The notes under the pieces were generated by a model. That model had not been told where the DNA came from and searched no databases. It was given only the letters and a program-made list of their open reading frames with translations. Of a stretch of 29,671 nt of DNA, positions 16,548 to 26,305 are shown in pieces. The stretch is from positions 1-29,671 of the IMG/VR virus record IMGVR_UViG_3300043395_000119, one strand, 5' to 3'. Position 1 is the stretch's first letter; each line of letters starts with the position of its first letter. The DNA comes from a virus. Made by a program: the position numbers and the translations under genes.

Positions 16548-17371
16548 TATACCTCTTCCAACGTTACAGAGATATTCCAGAAATCAAAATTGCTACCGCC
16601 ACGTTTTACAACTGTATAGTCAAAACTTGAAATAAACATTTCAATTACTTCATTGTATTCAGCAAGATGTCCATACTGACCAGATTCTGCAAAGTTACCC
16701 TTTTTATCATAGGCAAGAAATACATAGAATGAGCCTGTGTGATTATTATACCAATCAAGTAGTTCATTACCTCCAGCACCGCCATCAACTGTGTATTGTG
16801 TCAATCCTGTAGTTCCAACAGCACCTGTTGCTACGTTGAAAGATGGGTCACCACTAAACGCTCTAGATGGCAATAAATCCCAAGATGTAGATATAGTTAG
16901 TTTGTCAGCAATATGATATGAACGCATACGACCATTAATCATACGCTCACGCTTTTCAATACGTTCTGGCTTAAAAGAAATGTCTTTTCTATTGTGGTCA
17001 GATAAGACAAGGAATTCTCCTACTGGAACCGCCTTAGCGTTTGTTAGTGTTGGCACTCCAGTAGTAGAGTTAGCAACACGAAAATATGTAGATGTTGCAG
17101 CGGTAATAGTAAATGTTCCATTAAATCCAGCAATTGAAAAACCAGAAATAGATACAATATCACCAATTGAAAAATCATTAGCAGCAGTGTATTCAACAGT
17201 TCCAGCACTTGGATATGCATCATTTACCGCAGTAATAACTGCAGCAGACTGATTTTCATTTCCAGATGGGACATAAACACCACCAGAGACTATTGGAGAG
17301 TTCTCTGACCATAGCATTGCTTGGGGTCTACGGTACTTTTTTCTACCTGCTAAATATGTGCTCGTTGTCAT
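16547..17371 (-). CDS. Distal-tail-like (Dit-position) minor tail protein with inserted module
   Basis: A 274-residue protein encoded directly after the tape measure, the usual place of the distal tail protein that joins tube and tip. The scaffold is residues 1-50 and 120-274 (MINGRMRSYHIADKLTISTSWDLLPSRAF split around the core; SFYVFLAYDKKGNF; EYNEVIEMFISSFDYTVVKR; FWNISVTLEEV). These show the edge strands expected of a tube-like fold. Residues 55-116 are an inserted beta-module (SAGTVEYTAANDFSIGDIV, AGFNGTFTI) related to one in the minor tail gene at 9847-11250. Start is ATG overlapping the tape measure stop (TAATG), with AGGAG 12 bases upstream. Assignment rests on order and fold-like pattern rather than a diagnostic motif. 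Confidence 0.7.
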   Translation of the reverse strand: MTTSTYLAGRKKYRRPQAMLWSENSPIVSGGVYVPSGNENQSAAVITAVNDAYPSAGTVEYTAANDFSIGDIVSISGFSIAGFNGTFTITAATSTYFRVANSTTGVPTLTNAKAVPVGEFLVLSDHNRKDISFKPERIEKRERMINGRMRSYHIADKLTISTSWDLLPSRAFSGDPSFNVATGAVGTTGLTQYTVDGGAGGNELLDWYNNHTGSFYVFLAYDKKGNFAESGQYGHLAEYNEVIEMFISSFDYTVVKRGGSNFDFWNISVTLEEV

Positions 17372-20300
17372 TAAATGGTACTACTCCTAATTCTCTGTCC
17401 GTCAATTCTCTTAATTTGTCTTAGCACTGCATCTGCAATACCGTCTGCATCTGAAGAGTTGGCGTTTACTGTAATACTATAATTATACACTGAATTACCT
17501 GGTGTTGTGCCATTGTTCATGGCTGATAGGTTGTCTGAACCGATTCTATCTACCGCTGCCTTTGTCATTACAAATTCGCCTGGGGTAAGCATGGCAGGAA
17601 TTGTGTCAGTTCCAAGAGCATATTTACTACTAGATATCTCAATACCTCGGCTAGCATAAACCATACCACCTCGTGCATAACCAGCAAATAACTTTCTAGC
17701 ATCAAGACCATATCCTAGGGATGTGAGTCTTTTTTCGACTCCAGCAGAAAGTGCATCAAAATCTTGTAGTGCTTGATATTTCTCGTCATTAGATTTTTTA
17801 AGTGCATCGTGCTTTTTTGTGTCTGCTGCATTCCAAGGTGTTGGGTTTAGTCTTTCCCAATCTTTTAATTTTTTATTTGCATCCCTATATGGTTGTGCAA
17901 CAGCCTCACGTCCAGCATGATAGTCTTTAAGTTTGGTAAAGGCATCTTGTATTTCTGGTGGAAGACTATTAAATTCTTGTGTTTTTAATGCTTCAACATT
18001 TTCTGCAGCATTTGCAACATTAGCCTTTGCTTCTTTATATTGGGCATACAATGTATCAAACAATGTTTTATCTTCTGCTGTTTTTAATTGACCTCTATAT
18101 GCTGAAATTGTTCTTGCATCTGCACCACTAATAATTGCACTATAAAGTGTATTATCAAGTTTTTGAATATCCTTAAGAGCACTCTGTTGTCTACCATACT
18201 CTGTTGCACGATATTCAGTCAATCTTTCGCCTGAATTAAATTTAGCATATCTATTTGCTAAAACATTTACTGCTCTTGTTCCAGCGATACCCTTTACACC
18301 CTTTAAATTCTTCATAACACCGCCAAGAACTTTCTTGCCATCTGTTACTCCAGTATCTTGTGAACCAGTATCACTGCTACCTGCATCATTAATAGAATTG
18401 GTATTAATAACATTTGTATTGATTGCACTGAATTTTGGCAACTTAATCTTTGAATATCCCTTTAGTGTATTTAGAGTTCTGCTTACGGTATTAGCATTTT
18501 CAAGTGCTTGCTTTCCAATAGAAACTTGGTGATTTAATTCTTTTTCTTTAGCAATAGCAATCTTTTCTGCATTTGTTGCAATCATGCCTTCTAGTTGTGA
18601 ACGGTCTCTTGTAACACCAAGAATTCTTGTTGTAATTGTGTGTAGTTCATTTTGTCTTGCTAGTTCTAGAGATGATTTAGCATCTTCTAGTGCTTGTTTT
18701 TGGTCATTTTGTTTTGCTGTCATTGCAGCACGAGCAGCAGCAGCGATATCACCCTTTGAAAGAGCATCGGCGAGGGTTAGGGTATCCTGTTGACGTTGGT
18801 TATTCTTTTCCTGAATTTTTCCAACTTCGTCAAGAGCCTTGATTCTACTGTCATATTTATCATTAACCTTTTTCTCTTTTGCAGAAATTACATCAAGACC
18901 TGCCTGATATAGTTCGTTGTCTTTCTGCATTTGACCAGTTGCACCAGCAAGGATATACTCCATACCAATCTTTGCATCTTCTACCCTCTTTGCTTGTGCA
19001 ATAATAAACTTTCCAACATCAGAGATTCCGCCCTTAGCCCTAGCAAACATTCTGTTTTGGTCTTCTTCACTACCGCCAAGGAATGCCTGAATAAGACCCT
19101 CACTAGCACCTGCCTGTTTTAATAGAACTGCCTGACCAGACATTGTTTTTATAGATTGTGCACCATAGTTCTTTAGAGCAGCAAGAGATGCCTTCCATCC
19201 AACTGTAATGCCCTGTCCTAGTCTTACTGCCTCTCTTAATGTTTGCACATATGGGTCAATGAATGATGCTGAAGGTCCACCTGTGTCTGTAGTGCTTGTA
19301 TCAACTCCTGGGACTTTTGTATTGTCTAGCCCCATATCAGTTGTTGTTCTCCAAGATTGCCATGCTGCGTAGTCTGCCTGACTCTTCTTATATCCATTTT
19401 GAGCATTCCAGGTATTGTAAGACTTTATCATTTCTGTATCGCCTGACTTTAGCATGGTCATAATTTGTTGGAATTCTGACAGGAAGACAATCTTGTTTTG
19501 CTTATTAAACTTCTTAAAGTATGCACCAACACTCTTTTCACCGAGAGCCTTTGCTAAGTCTGGACCAAGTATCTTTTGTGCAACTGCAATAGTAAACGTT
19601 GTTCCATCAACGTCTTGTAGGTCTTTAATGTTTTGCTGGAATTCCAACATTTTTTCTGGATTATTAACAGCAAATTCCATAACAGCCTTTGCAGTCTTTT
19701 CTTCACCAAAGAAAACACCAGTTGCCTTTTGAGCCATCTCAACTGCATCATTCATTTGCTTTGCAGCCATAGGGTCTTTTAGACTCATGTCTACAACAAA
19801 CTTTTTACCTGTTTCAGCAGACATTCCTCCTGCTAGACCAAGTGCTCTGTTAAGTTCAATAGGACTATTTTCCATCATCTTTTGTAGTGTGTCTGCACCC
19901 TGTTGGCTACCACCAAATAATTGACCTGCAGTTTGAATCTGGTTAAGTCCAATTTGCTTCTGACCAACTGCAGAAAGTAACATAGTCTTTTGAGCATCTG
20001 AACCCTGCATTGCCTTAATGGTGTCTACTGCCATATTGGCTTGTACATCTAGACCAGTTCCCTCAAATGCTTTCTTTAGTCCTTCAGCAGCAGCATCTAG
20101 ATTAGCAGCCTGAGCATTAAAGATAAACCCTAATCCAGTACCCTGCTGATTAAGAATGTCATACATTTCTTGAGTCTTGTCTTTGTTAAATTGCAATAGT
20201 TGGGCTTGGTCAGCAAGGTATTGTTTCTCAAGTTTTCTAGCCTCAGCCATATCGCCAGTAGCCTTGGCTGATGCAATTCGTTTTTCATAATCTAGTTGTA

Positions 20301-23300
20301 GTGAGTCTACCATCTGCTGTTGAGTTTCCAAAGCACTACCCAAACTTGCTGAAAGATATCCAGCATTCTTAACAATTTCGCCTTGAGCATCAATTGCTGC
20401 TTTTGTTAAAATAGCAAGTCCAGCGATTGCACCAATTACTGGACCAAATGCTTGTGCACCAACTACGCTTCCAATTAATGCTCCTGTACTTCCTGCTGCA
20501 GAACCAGCCAAAACACCAGCAAGGGCTGCTCCACCAGCAGTAGCACCAAGACCTGCAACAACACCACCTGCAACACCCATAGTTGTACCCTGAGCCATTA
20601 TGTTACCTGCTTTTGTAGACGCTTTCTGTTGCTGTCCTGCAACTTGTTCGAATTGCTTAACTTCTTCTGCGACAATCTTCATTCTTACTTCAACAGGATT
20701 ATTCTTAAGGTTCTTTCCGTCAGGACCGATTAGGTCTGACATCTTTCCAATAACTTCAATACCAAACTGCATATCTCCTAATTGTGCACCAAGATTTGCA
20801 GCAACGCTTCTAGCCTGTTCTGGAGATAATGCACCAGACACAATGGCTGTTGTTAGTTGATTTACCATCAACTGTTTTGCTTGTTTTAGACCAACACTTT
20901 TAACAGCCTGTCCAACGTCTTTAACTAATTGCTTGCCGTTGTCTGTTTGCATATAAGATTCACCAAATGTCTGTTTACCTTCTACAACATTGTAGAATGC
21001 TCCAGCACTTGTTTCTCTACGCTTATTCATAATTTCGGTAGATGTTGCCTTCTTTGCAAATTCCGCAAATTTTCCAATAGCCTTACTACCAGTACCCAAA
21101 GCCTCTCCAAGTGTTCTTGCCTCTTCTGATAATTTGTGCCAGTGGTCATTGATTTGTACACCGATTGTATATATTGCTGTAAGAGCACCAACAACCATAC
21201 CAGCAGGACCAGGAATTAGTTGCATAGCACCAGTCATAGCACCAATGGCTGGTAATGCTGATTGGGCTGCTTGACCAATTTGACCAGGCATCATTGATGC
21301 AGCAGCAAGAAGTCCAGTCGCTCCATATAGTCCAGCCTGAACTCTACCAGTGGCTGTAGTTCTTGTAAATGCTTTTGTTAGGGCATCGCCAAAACCTTTT
21401 TTAGTTTCAGCATTTGCCTTTTGCTGTCTCTTATCTGCTTTTGCATCTTGCTGGTCAGCAGTGTCTTGTGCATCTTCTGCGGTAACAGGTGGAGTTGCAC
21501 TATAGTCTTTAATAACTGCAACTGGTAGTGGGTTTCCAAAGGTGTACATGCCACCGCCACCAGTATCTGGAATATTGCTATCTGCATATCCTGGAATAGT
21601 TCCGTGAACCATTTGTTGGATAAGTGGCTGATAACGCTGTGCCTTCTTTGCAGGAATTACAGCCTCACCTGGAGATAACATAGCAGGAATAACATCTCCA
21701 GCACCTTTTGGACCAGGAACTGAGAAAATTCCATCCGCAAGTTTTAGTGGTGCTGGCATGCTTTGTGGTTTTAGGAAGAATCCTATTTGTTGGTCATAAC
21801 TGAGACCAAATTTATTTGCCATCTTTTCAACATTGAAAACATCTCTATCCAAAATCTTAGAATATAAAGCACCTGCTTTTTCATAAGTTGATTGCTTCTT
21901 TGTAGAAAATTTACCAATAGACTGGCTTGTGTCACGGAAACCTAAACCAAGGGATTTTAGTTTTCCAAGTTGAATTGCCAAAAGTTCTGGATTGTTAAAT
22001 ACAGGTTGTGTTTCTTTTATCCAGTCTTTTTTATTGTTTTCTTCTATAGAACCAGGAGCAACGTCTTTCCATCTTCCCATCAGATAGTTCTTGCTATTTC
22101 TAGCAATAACTTGTTTACCATTAGGAGTAAATACTGCAGGTGGCAAACCAGTTTCATCTTTTACTGTAAGTGCTCTAAATACTGCTTCTTCGCCACTTAA
22201 CTTTCTACCGTCAATTACTGGCTTGGTTGTTCTTGATGTTCCAGGAATATTTGCCATACGTCTAAATGCATTAGAAACAGTTTGGAATATTCCACCCTTC
22301 TTTTCATATTCATCCAGAACTCTCTTGGTTGCTATGTCAATAGATGAATCATAGACTACTGGACTTATACTTGTTTTCTTATTACTTTGTTGTAGATTTT
22401 GAACTGCATAGTTGCCAATCTGACGGTCAATAGCATCGATTGCTGATGCTGCTTCTGGCGTTGGGTCAACCATTGGCATTCCATATTCGTCTTTTGCAAT
22501 TGATGCAGCAGAATAAAGTTTACCTTGTAGAGCATTCCAAGACTGGTGGAATAGTTCTGGTGGAATACCAATATCTACACTGTCACGCAATCTTTGGTTT
22601 ATCCATGTTGGAACGTTTGCTGTAAAGTTTCCAAGAATAGCACTATTCTCAATAGCAGAGTCTGGCATTTGTTCGCCAAATAGCCTTCTAATAAATCCCT
22701 TTACATCTTTAGTTTTTTCTAATTCTTTTGCAAGGTGTGCCTTTTGAGATGCAGTCTTTCCAAGACTTAGAACCCATTCGATATCTTCTTTTGATACAAG
22801 ACCAGAATTTATCCAACGTGCTTGTTCAGGAGTATATCCCTTTGGTACATTTCCTTTTGAATATTTCTTTGGAGTAACACTAGAATGCATAATTTGATAT
22901 TTACCCCAGTCAACCGACATACCGCCCTGAAGACGTTCTAGCATATTTCCATAGGCTGCTTTTTCATCTGTATTAAGATTGCCAAATCCCAAGATTGTTG
23001 ATTTTAGTCTTGGTAGTACTGCTTGAATTTCAGCCTTCATTGCTGCATCATATTCAGCAGGGGTCATGCTCTTTGCAAGTTCAGAAGTTGCTTCAGCAAA
23101 GAATCTCTTAGCCCCACCCTTTACACCAAGTAGGTTGATGATTGCTTGCTCTTCCATTGAGTTGATAGCACCACCAAGTTGACGCTTTCCAGATGCCCTT
23201 TGGAATACACCAGCAGTACCAACATCTGCAAGGATATCGCCACCGAGGTTTCCGAGTCCAAGGTCTTTGTCTCCACGAAGAAGTGATGCAACAAGTTGTT

Positions 23301-25917
23301 TGAAGTATTGGTCTTTTGTAAAAGTGGTTGGAATCTGAGCAAACTTTTCATCTACTGGAGATTCAAGAACGATGAAGCGTCTGCGATTTTGTGGGTCTGT
23401 TGGGTCCATCATTACACCAAGTTTTTGGCTTGGTGCTTGTAGACCATGTGCATCACGAGCAATTGTGGTTCCACGCATTTCTGCCATTGCAGAAACTAGG
23501 TCCATCTGTGGTTTAACGAAAACCTTTGAGCCATCTGGTTTTTGATATATTCCACCAACACCAAAAGCAGGGAATGAGTGACCAGTAGTTGGGGAAACCT
23601 GAGTGCCATAGTCTGTAGGAGCAACCTTGCCATATGGACCAGCCATAACTTCTTTACTAATTTCTTCAAGTTGTTGTGCTGTTCTTGCCATACCCTCTGT
23701 TTGCTTTTGAGTAAGTGGACCAATGATGCTTTGACGCATACCAACACCAGCAGTTCCAAACTCAAATCCTGGAAGATTGCCAGCAATCATTCCACTAATA
23801 ATTGGACGATATTTTGCTGCTTGCTTTGCTGGAATAACTGCTTCTCCTGGAGATAGCAATGCTGGAACAATGTCTCCTGCTCCAGATGGTCCTGGAACAG
23901 TGTGAGTACCACCAGCATATTTCTTTGGCGTTGCATTTGGATTACCAACTGGAACTCCTGGAACTCCAGCGTATCCCTGCTGTGCTTGAACTGATTCACG
24001 ATATGCTTTAGTAAGTTGTTCTACTGCAGTTCTTTCAGAGTCAAATGTTTGTTTTAGTTTTGCGTGTGCTTGGTCAAGAGATGCTGCAATTGCAGATGCC
24101 CTCAACTGTTCTTCGTTCATGTATTGTGTTTGTTCACCAAGAAGTTCTGAAGGCTTTGTTGATTTGTTAATCATGCTCTTTACGTTAGTAAAGAGTTTCA
24201 TAATGTTTGCAATACCGTTGGAAATTAGACCAAATGTCATAAGCAATAGTGGACCAATACCAGCAACTGCAGTAACTAGAATTGTAATGAATTGCTTTGA
24301 GCCTTCGCTAAGATTATTAAATCCATCAAGAATCTTGCTAACAAATTCAATGATTGGAGTAACAGCCTTTAAAAATGCTTCACCAACTGGTGCAAGTTTT
24401 GCTTGCATATCCTGAATAGACTTCTGGAACTTGAACATTGGAGAATCTTCAATTTTCTTCATTTCTCGTTCTGACAAGACTGCTAATTCTTCTGCTGTAG
24501 AGTTTGCTAGACCTGCAACCTTAGTTGCCTGGCTACCCTCTGAAATAACGTTTTGGAACAATGTTGAAATACGAGAGAACTGGAACTTACCAAACATTTG
24601 CTCAATAGCACGAGCACGGTTTAGTGGGTCAAGGGTGTCTAGGGCTTTAGCAAAATCAATAACTGTTTTTCTAATGTCTCCCTTATCTGCTTCAACAATA
24701 CCTTTAACGTTAATGCCAAACTGAGCCAAGAATTGTGATGCTTTTGCAGTTGGATTAATCAAAGATGCAAGACCAGACTTAATGGCGTTAGCACCTTCTG
24801 ATGCATTAATGCCACCTTCCTTCATAGCAGTCATAAAGAAGGCTAGGTCTTTTACGTCTCCACCAAGTTGCTTAATGACTGGGGCTGCCTTTGGAATAGC
24901 AACTGTAAGGTCTTCAATAGACAGAACTGTTTGGTTTTCTACTGCGTTTAGGAAGTCAATGTTTCCAGATAGTTTATCTGCTGCTACTCCGAATGCATTT
25001 GTTAGTGAGATAGTTGTTTCTAGAGCCTGACTCTGTTCTACCCCACCAAGAACTGCAAGTTTAGCAGACTGATTAATTTGTGCTAATAGGTCTGCACCAG
25101 TCTTACCCATAGCAGCAGCCTGAGCAGCCATATCCATAGTGTCTGCAACAGCAAGACCATACTTAGTAAATTCATTTGCAAGTGCTTGAACCTGCTTAAC
25201 CATCTTACCTGTTTCGGCAGATGTTGTATTCATGTCTCCATAGACACGCTTAAACTTAATTGATGCTGCTTCAATTTGCATATATGCTTTAGCAGCAGCA
25301 GCACCCATCATAGTTAGTGGCACGGTAAAACCAACCATCAACTGACGACCAGCCCACTGTGTATTCTTACCGAAGTTTAGAAGTTGGGTAGAACCCTGCT
25401 TCATAAGTTGGTTAAATAGTTGTTGGCGTTGAGCAGCCATCTGAGTCTTTACAGAAAGACTATCCATGTCAAGAGCAAGTGGTCTAACAGCGATAGCCTT
25501 CATAGCACCATTAGCATCACGACCAAGTTTAATGAACTGAGTTTGTAGGGTCTTTACTCGTTCTTCTGCTACTTGCTGAATTGTAGCAAATTCGGACTTA
25601 AATAATTTACCGAATGTCTTAGATGCTCCACCAGCATAGCGAAAGTATTCGCCAATGGACATCTTGTTTTTTTCAAGTGCTTCAGTAAATGATTCCGCAC
25701 TTGTTTTGATTGTTTGAATATTTGCTCTGAATTTACCAGTAGCATTAATAGAGTTTACAAGATTTTGCTGCATTGCAGCAGCAGCCTGTGCATTTGCTTG
25801 CCCTGCATTTCGCATGGCTTGCTGAAAGGCTGATATCTGTTGCTGAAGTAACTTAAGTTGCGCCAGAGCATCTGACGTATCTATATTTACTTTAATGTTG
25901 GATTCAATATCAGCCAT
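17371..25917 (-). CDS. Tail tape measure protein (very long, with internal inserted domain)
   Basis: At 2848 residues this is the largest gene. It sets tail length and is ejected with the DNA. The N-terminal part has heptad-like helices (1-130). A TP901-type tape measure core follows at about 170-560 (NTQWAGRQLMVGFTVPLTM; AAAMGKTGADLLAQINQSA; GGDVKDLAFFMTAMKEGG). A hydrophobic segment lies at about 541-575. Glycine-rich hydrophobic stretches at about 1525-1590 and 1775-1845 could enter the host membrane. Coiled-coil-like segments occupy about 2330-2480. A motif G-[AT]-D-x-[IV]-PA-[ML]-L-[ST]-PGE occurs three times (about 667-716, 1393-1445, 2746-2807). Between the first two lies an insert of about 680 residues. 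The ATG at 25917 has only a weak GGTG site. By the usual 1.5 angstrom per residue, the tail could exceed 300 nm even without the insert. Confidence 0.93.
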   Translation of the reverse strand: MADIESNIKVNIDTSDALAQLKLLQQQISAFQQAMRNAGQANAQAAAAMQQNLVNSINATGKFRANIQTIKTSAESFTEALEKNKMSIGEYFRYAGGASKTFGKLFKSEFATIQQVAEERVKTLQTQFIKLGRDANGAMKAIAVRPLALDMDSLSVKTQMAAQRQQLFNQLMKQGSTQLLNFGKNTQWAGRQLMVGFTVPLTMMGAAAAKAYMQIEAASIKFKRVYGDMNTTSAETGKMVKQVQALANEFTKYGLAVADTMDMAAQAAAMGKTGADLLAQINQSAKLAVLGGVEQSQALETTISLTNAFGVAADKLSGNIDFLNAVENQTVLSIEDLTVAIPKAAPVIKQLGGDVKDLAFFMTAMKEGGINASEGANAIKSGLASLINPTAKASQFLAQFGINVKGIVEADKGDIRKTVIDFAKALDTLDPLNRARAIEQMFGKFQFSRISTLFQNVISEGSQATKVAGLANSTAEELAVLSEREMKKIEDSPMFKFQKSIQDMQAKLAPVGEAFLKAVTPIIEFVSKILDGFNNLSEGSKQFITILVTAVAGIGPLLLMTFGLISNGIANIMKLFTNVKSMINKSTKPSELLGEQTQYMNEEQLRASAIAASLDQAHAKLKQTFDSERTAVEQLTKAYRESVQAQQGYAGVPGVPVGNPNATPKKYAGGTHTVPGPSGAGDIVPALLSPGEAVIPAKQAAKYRPIISGMIAGNLPGFEFGTAGVGMRQSIIGPLTQKQTEGMARTAQQLEEISKEVMAGPYGKVAPTDYGTQVSPTTGHSFPAFGVGGIYQKPDGSKVFVKPQMDLVSAMAEMRGTTIARDAHGLQAPSQKLGVMMDPTDPQNRRRFIVLESPVDEKFAQIPTTFTKDQYFKQLVASLLRGDKDLGLGNLGGDILADVGTAGVFQRASGKRQLGGAINSMEEQAIINLLGVKGGAKRFFAEATSELAKSMTPAEYDAAMKAEIQAVLPRLKSTILGFGNLNTDEKAAYGNMLERLQGGMSVDWGKYQIMHSSVTPKKYSKGNVPKGYTPEQARWINSGLVSKEDIEWVLSLGKTASQKAHLAKELEKTKDVKGFIRRLFGEQMPDSAIENSAILGNFTANVPTWINQRLRDSVDIGIPPELFHQSWNALQGKLYSAASIAKDEYGMPMVDPTPEAASAIDAIDRQIGNYAVQNLQQSNKKTSISPVVYDSSIDIATKRVLDEYEKKGGIFQTVSNAFRRMANIPGTSRTTKPVIDGRKLSGEEAVFRALTVKDETGLPPAVFTPNGKQVIARNSKNYLMGRWKDVAPGSIEENNKKDWIKETQPVFNNPELLAIQLGKLKSLGLGFRDTSQSIGKFSTKKQSTYEKAGALYSKILDRDVFNVEKMANKFGLSYDQQIGFFLKPQSMPAPLKLADGIFSVPGPKGAGDVIPAMLSPGEAVIPAKKAQRYQPLIQQMVHGTIPGYADSNIPDTGGGGMYTFGNPLPVAVIKDYSATPPVTAEDAQDTADQQDAKADKRQQKANAETKKGFGDALTKAFTRTTATGRVQAGLYGATGLLAAASMMPGQIGQAAQSALPAIGAMTGAMQLIPGPAGMVVGALTAIYTIGVQINDHWHKLSEEARTLGEALGTGSKAIGKFAEFAKKATSTEIMNKRRETSAGAFYNVVEGKQTFGESYMQTDNGKQLVKDVGQAVKSVGLKQAKQLMVNQLTTAIVSGALSPEQARSVAANLGAQLGDMQFGIEVIGKMSDLIGPDGKNLKNNPVEVRMKIVAEEVKQFEQVAGQQQKASTKAGNIMAQGTTMGVAGGVVAGLGATAGGAALAGVLAGSAAGSTGALIGSVVGAQAFGPVIGAIAGLAILTKAAIDAQGEIVKNAGYLSASLGSALETQQQMVDSLQLDYEKRIASAKATGDMAEARKLEKQYLADQAQLLQFNKDKTQEMYDILNQQGTGLGFIFNAQAANLDAAAEGLKKAFEGTGLDVQANMAVDTIKAMQGSDAQKTMLLSAVGQKQIGLNQIQTAGQLFGGSQQGADTLQKMMENSPIELNRALGLAGGMSAETGKKFVVDMSLKDPMAAKQMNDAVEMAQKATGVFFGEEKTAKAVMEFAVNNPEKMLEFQQNIKDLQDVDGTTFTIAVAQKILGPDLAKALGEKSVGAYFKKFNKQNKIVFLSEFQQIMTMLKSGDTEMIKSYNTWNAQNGYKKSQADYAAWQSWRTTTDMGLDNTKVPGVDTSTTDTGGPSASFIDPYVQTLREAVRLGQGITVGWKASLAALKNYGAQSIKTMSGQAVLLKQAGASEGLIQAFLGGSEEDQNRMFARAKGGISDVGKFIIAQAKRVEDAKIGMEYILAGATGQMQKDNELYQAGLDVISAKEKKVNDKYDSRIKALDEVGKIQEKNNQRQQDTLTLADALSKGDIAAAARAAMTAKQNDQKQALEDAKSSLELARQNELHTITTRILGVTRDRSQLEGMIATNAEKIAIAKEKELNHQVSIGKQALENANTVSRTLNTLKGYSKIKLPKFSAINTNVINTNSINDAGSSDTGSQDTGVTDGKKVLGGVMKNLKGVKGIAGTRAVNVLANRYAKFNSGERLTEYRATEYGRQQSALKDIQKLDNTLYSAIISGADARTISAYRGQLKTAEDKTLFDTLYAQYKEAKANVANAAENVEALKTQEFNSLPPEIQDAFTKLKDYHAGREAVAQPYRDANKKLKDWERLNPTPWNAADTKKHDALKKSNDEKYQALQDFDALSAGVEKRLTSLGYGLDARKLFAGYARGGMVYASRGIEISSSKYALGTDTIPAMLTPGEFVMTKAAVDRIGSDNLSAMNNGTTPGNSVYNYSITVNANSSDADGIADAVLRQIKRIDGQRIRSSTI

Positions 25918-25934
25918 TCAACTTACACCGCTTT

Positions 25935-26261
25935 TTAGCCGTTAATTAGACCACCCATTAGTGATGCTTCACTAAGTTTGATACCAGATGCCTCTTCGAC
26001 AATCTTGTATACGGTTGGAAGGTCTAGCAATTCTTCTAGTGCCTTCAGGTCTTCGGCTTTTTCTGGAGCGTACTGCTTAAGAGCAATCTGGACACACTCC
26101 ATGAGAAGAGTCATTGACTTTTCGTTATTATCTGCCACCTCGGCAATCTTTTCAAATTTTGACATGAAAGGACGAAGTAGTGAGATTTTAAGTGGACGAA
26201 CAGGAATGCTAGTTCCGTCCAATAGTTCTACAGTTTTTGTTTCGTTTACAGTTGTAGACAT
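25935..26261 (-). CDS. Tail assembly chaperone, short G-like protein
   Basis: A 108-residue chaperone-like protein that would coat the tape measure during tail assembly. It aligns end to end with residues 1-94 of the neighbouring 234-residue protein: E-T-x3-E-L-x-D-G-T, then PLKI-x2-LR-x-FM, KQY-x-P and DLPT-x-YKI-x-E-x3-GIK. It ends just after the shared domain, so it is the G-only form. Its ATG at 26261 has a strong AAGGAGG site (26266-26272) and its own extended -10 promoter. The tape measure starts 17 bases downstream. Unlike classical phages, I found no slippery site or out-of-frame extension that would give a G-T fusion from this gene. Confidence 0.8.
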   Translation of the reverse strand: MSTTVNETKTVELLDGTSIPVRPLKISLLRPFMSKFEKIAEVADNNEKSMTLLMECVQIALKQYAPEKAEDLKALEELLDLPTVYKIVEEASGIKLSEASLMGGLING

Positions 26262-26265
26262 GAAT

Positions 26266-26272
26266 CCTCCTT
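26266..26272 (-). promoter_or_regulatory. Strong ribosome binding site of the short chaperone gene
   Basis: AAGGAGG on the minus strand, four bases from the ATG at 26261. It is the strongest such site that I see in the tail module and contrasts with the absence of any site before the related long chaperone gene at 27010. Confidence 0.8.
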
Positions 26273-26286
26273 ATGGTTTCTAGTCA

Positions 26287-26295
26287 ATTATAACA
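26287..26295 (-). promoter_or_regulatory. Extended -10 promoter for the short chaperone and tape measure
   Basis: TGT-TATAAT on the minus strand, a perfect extended -10, lies in the 44-base gap between the two chaperone genes. A weak -35 candidate (CTCACA) is 17 bases upstream. Transcription would start near 26280, giving a leader of about 19 bases that still contains the AAGGAGG site. This would give the short chaperone a second source of mRNA. Confidence 0.55.
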
Positions 26296-26305
26296 TAAAG
26301 ATTGA

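Noticed and set aside
16745-16753. TGGTATAAT extended -10 match
   Set aside because: It is inside the distal-tail-like gene and encodes W-Y-N in frame; there is no start codon near it. It shows that the motif can arise by chance.
25935-26000. Programmed -1 frameshift site at the end of the short chaperone gene
   Set aside because: No clear slippery heptamer was seen and only 17 bases separate the stop from the tape measure start, leaving no room for a T extension. The T-like part is already in frame in the other gene.
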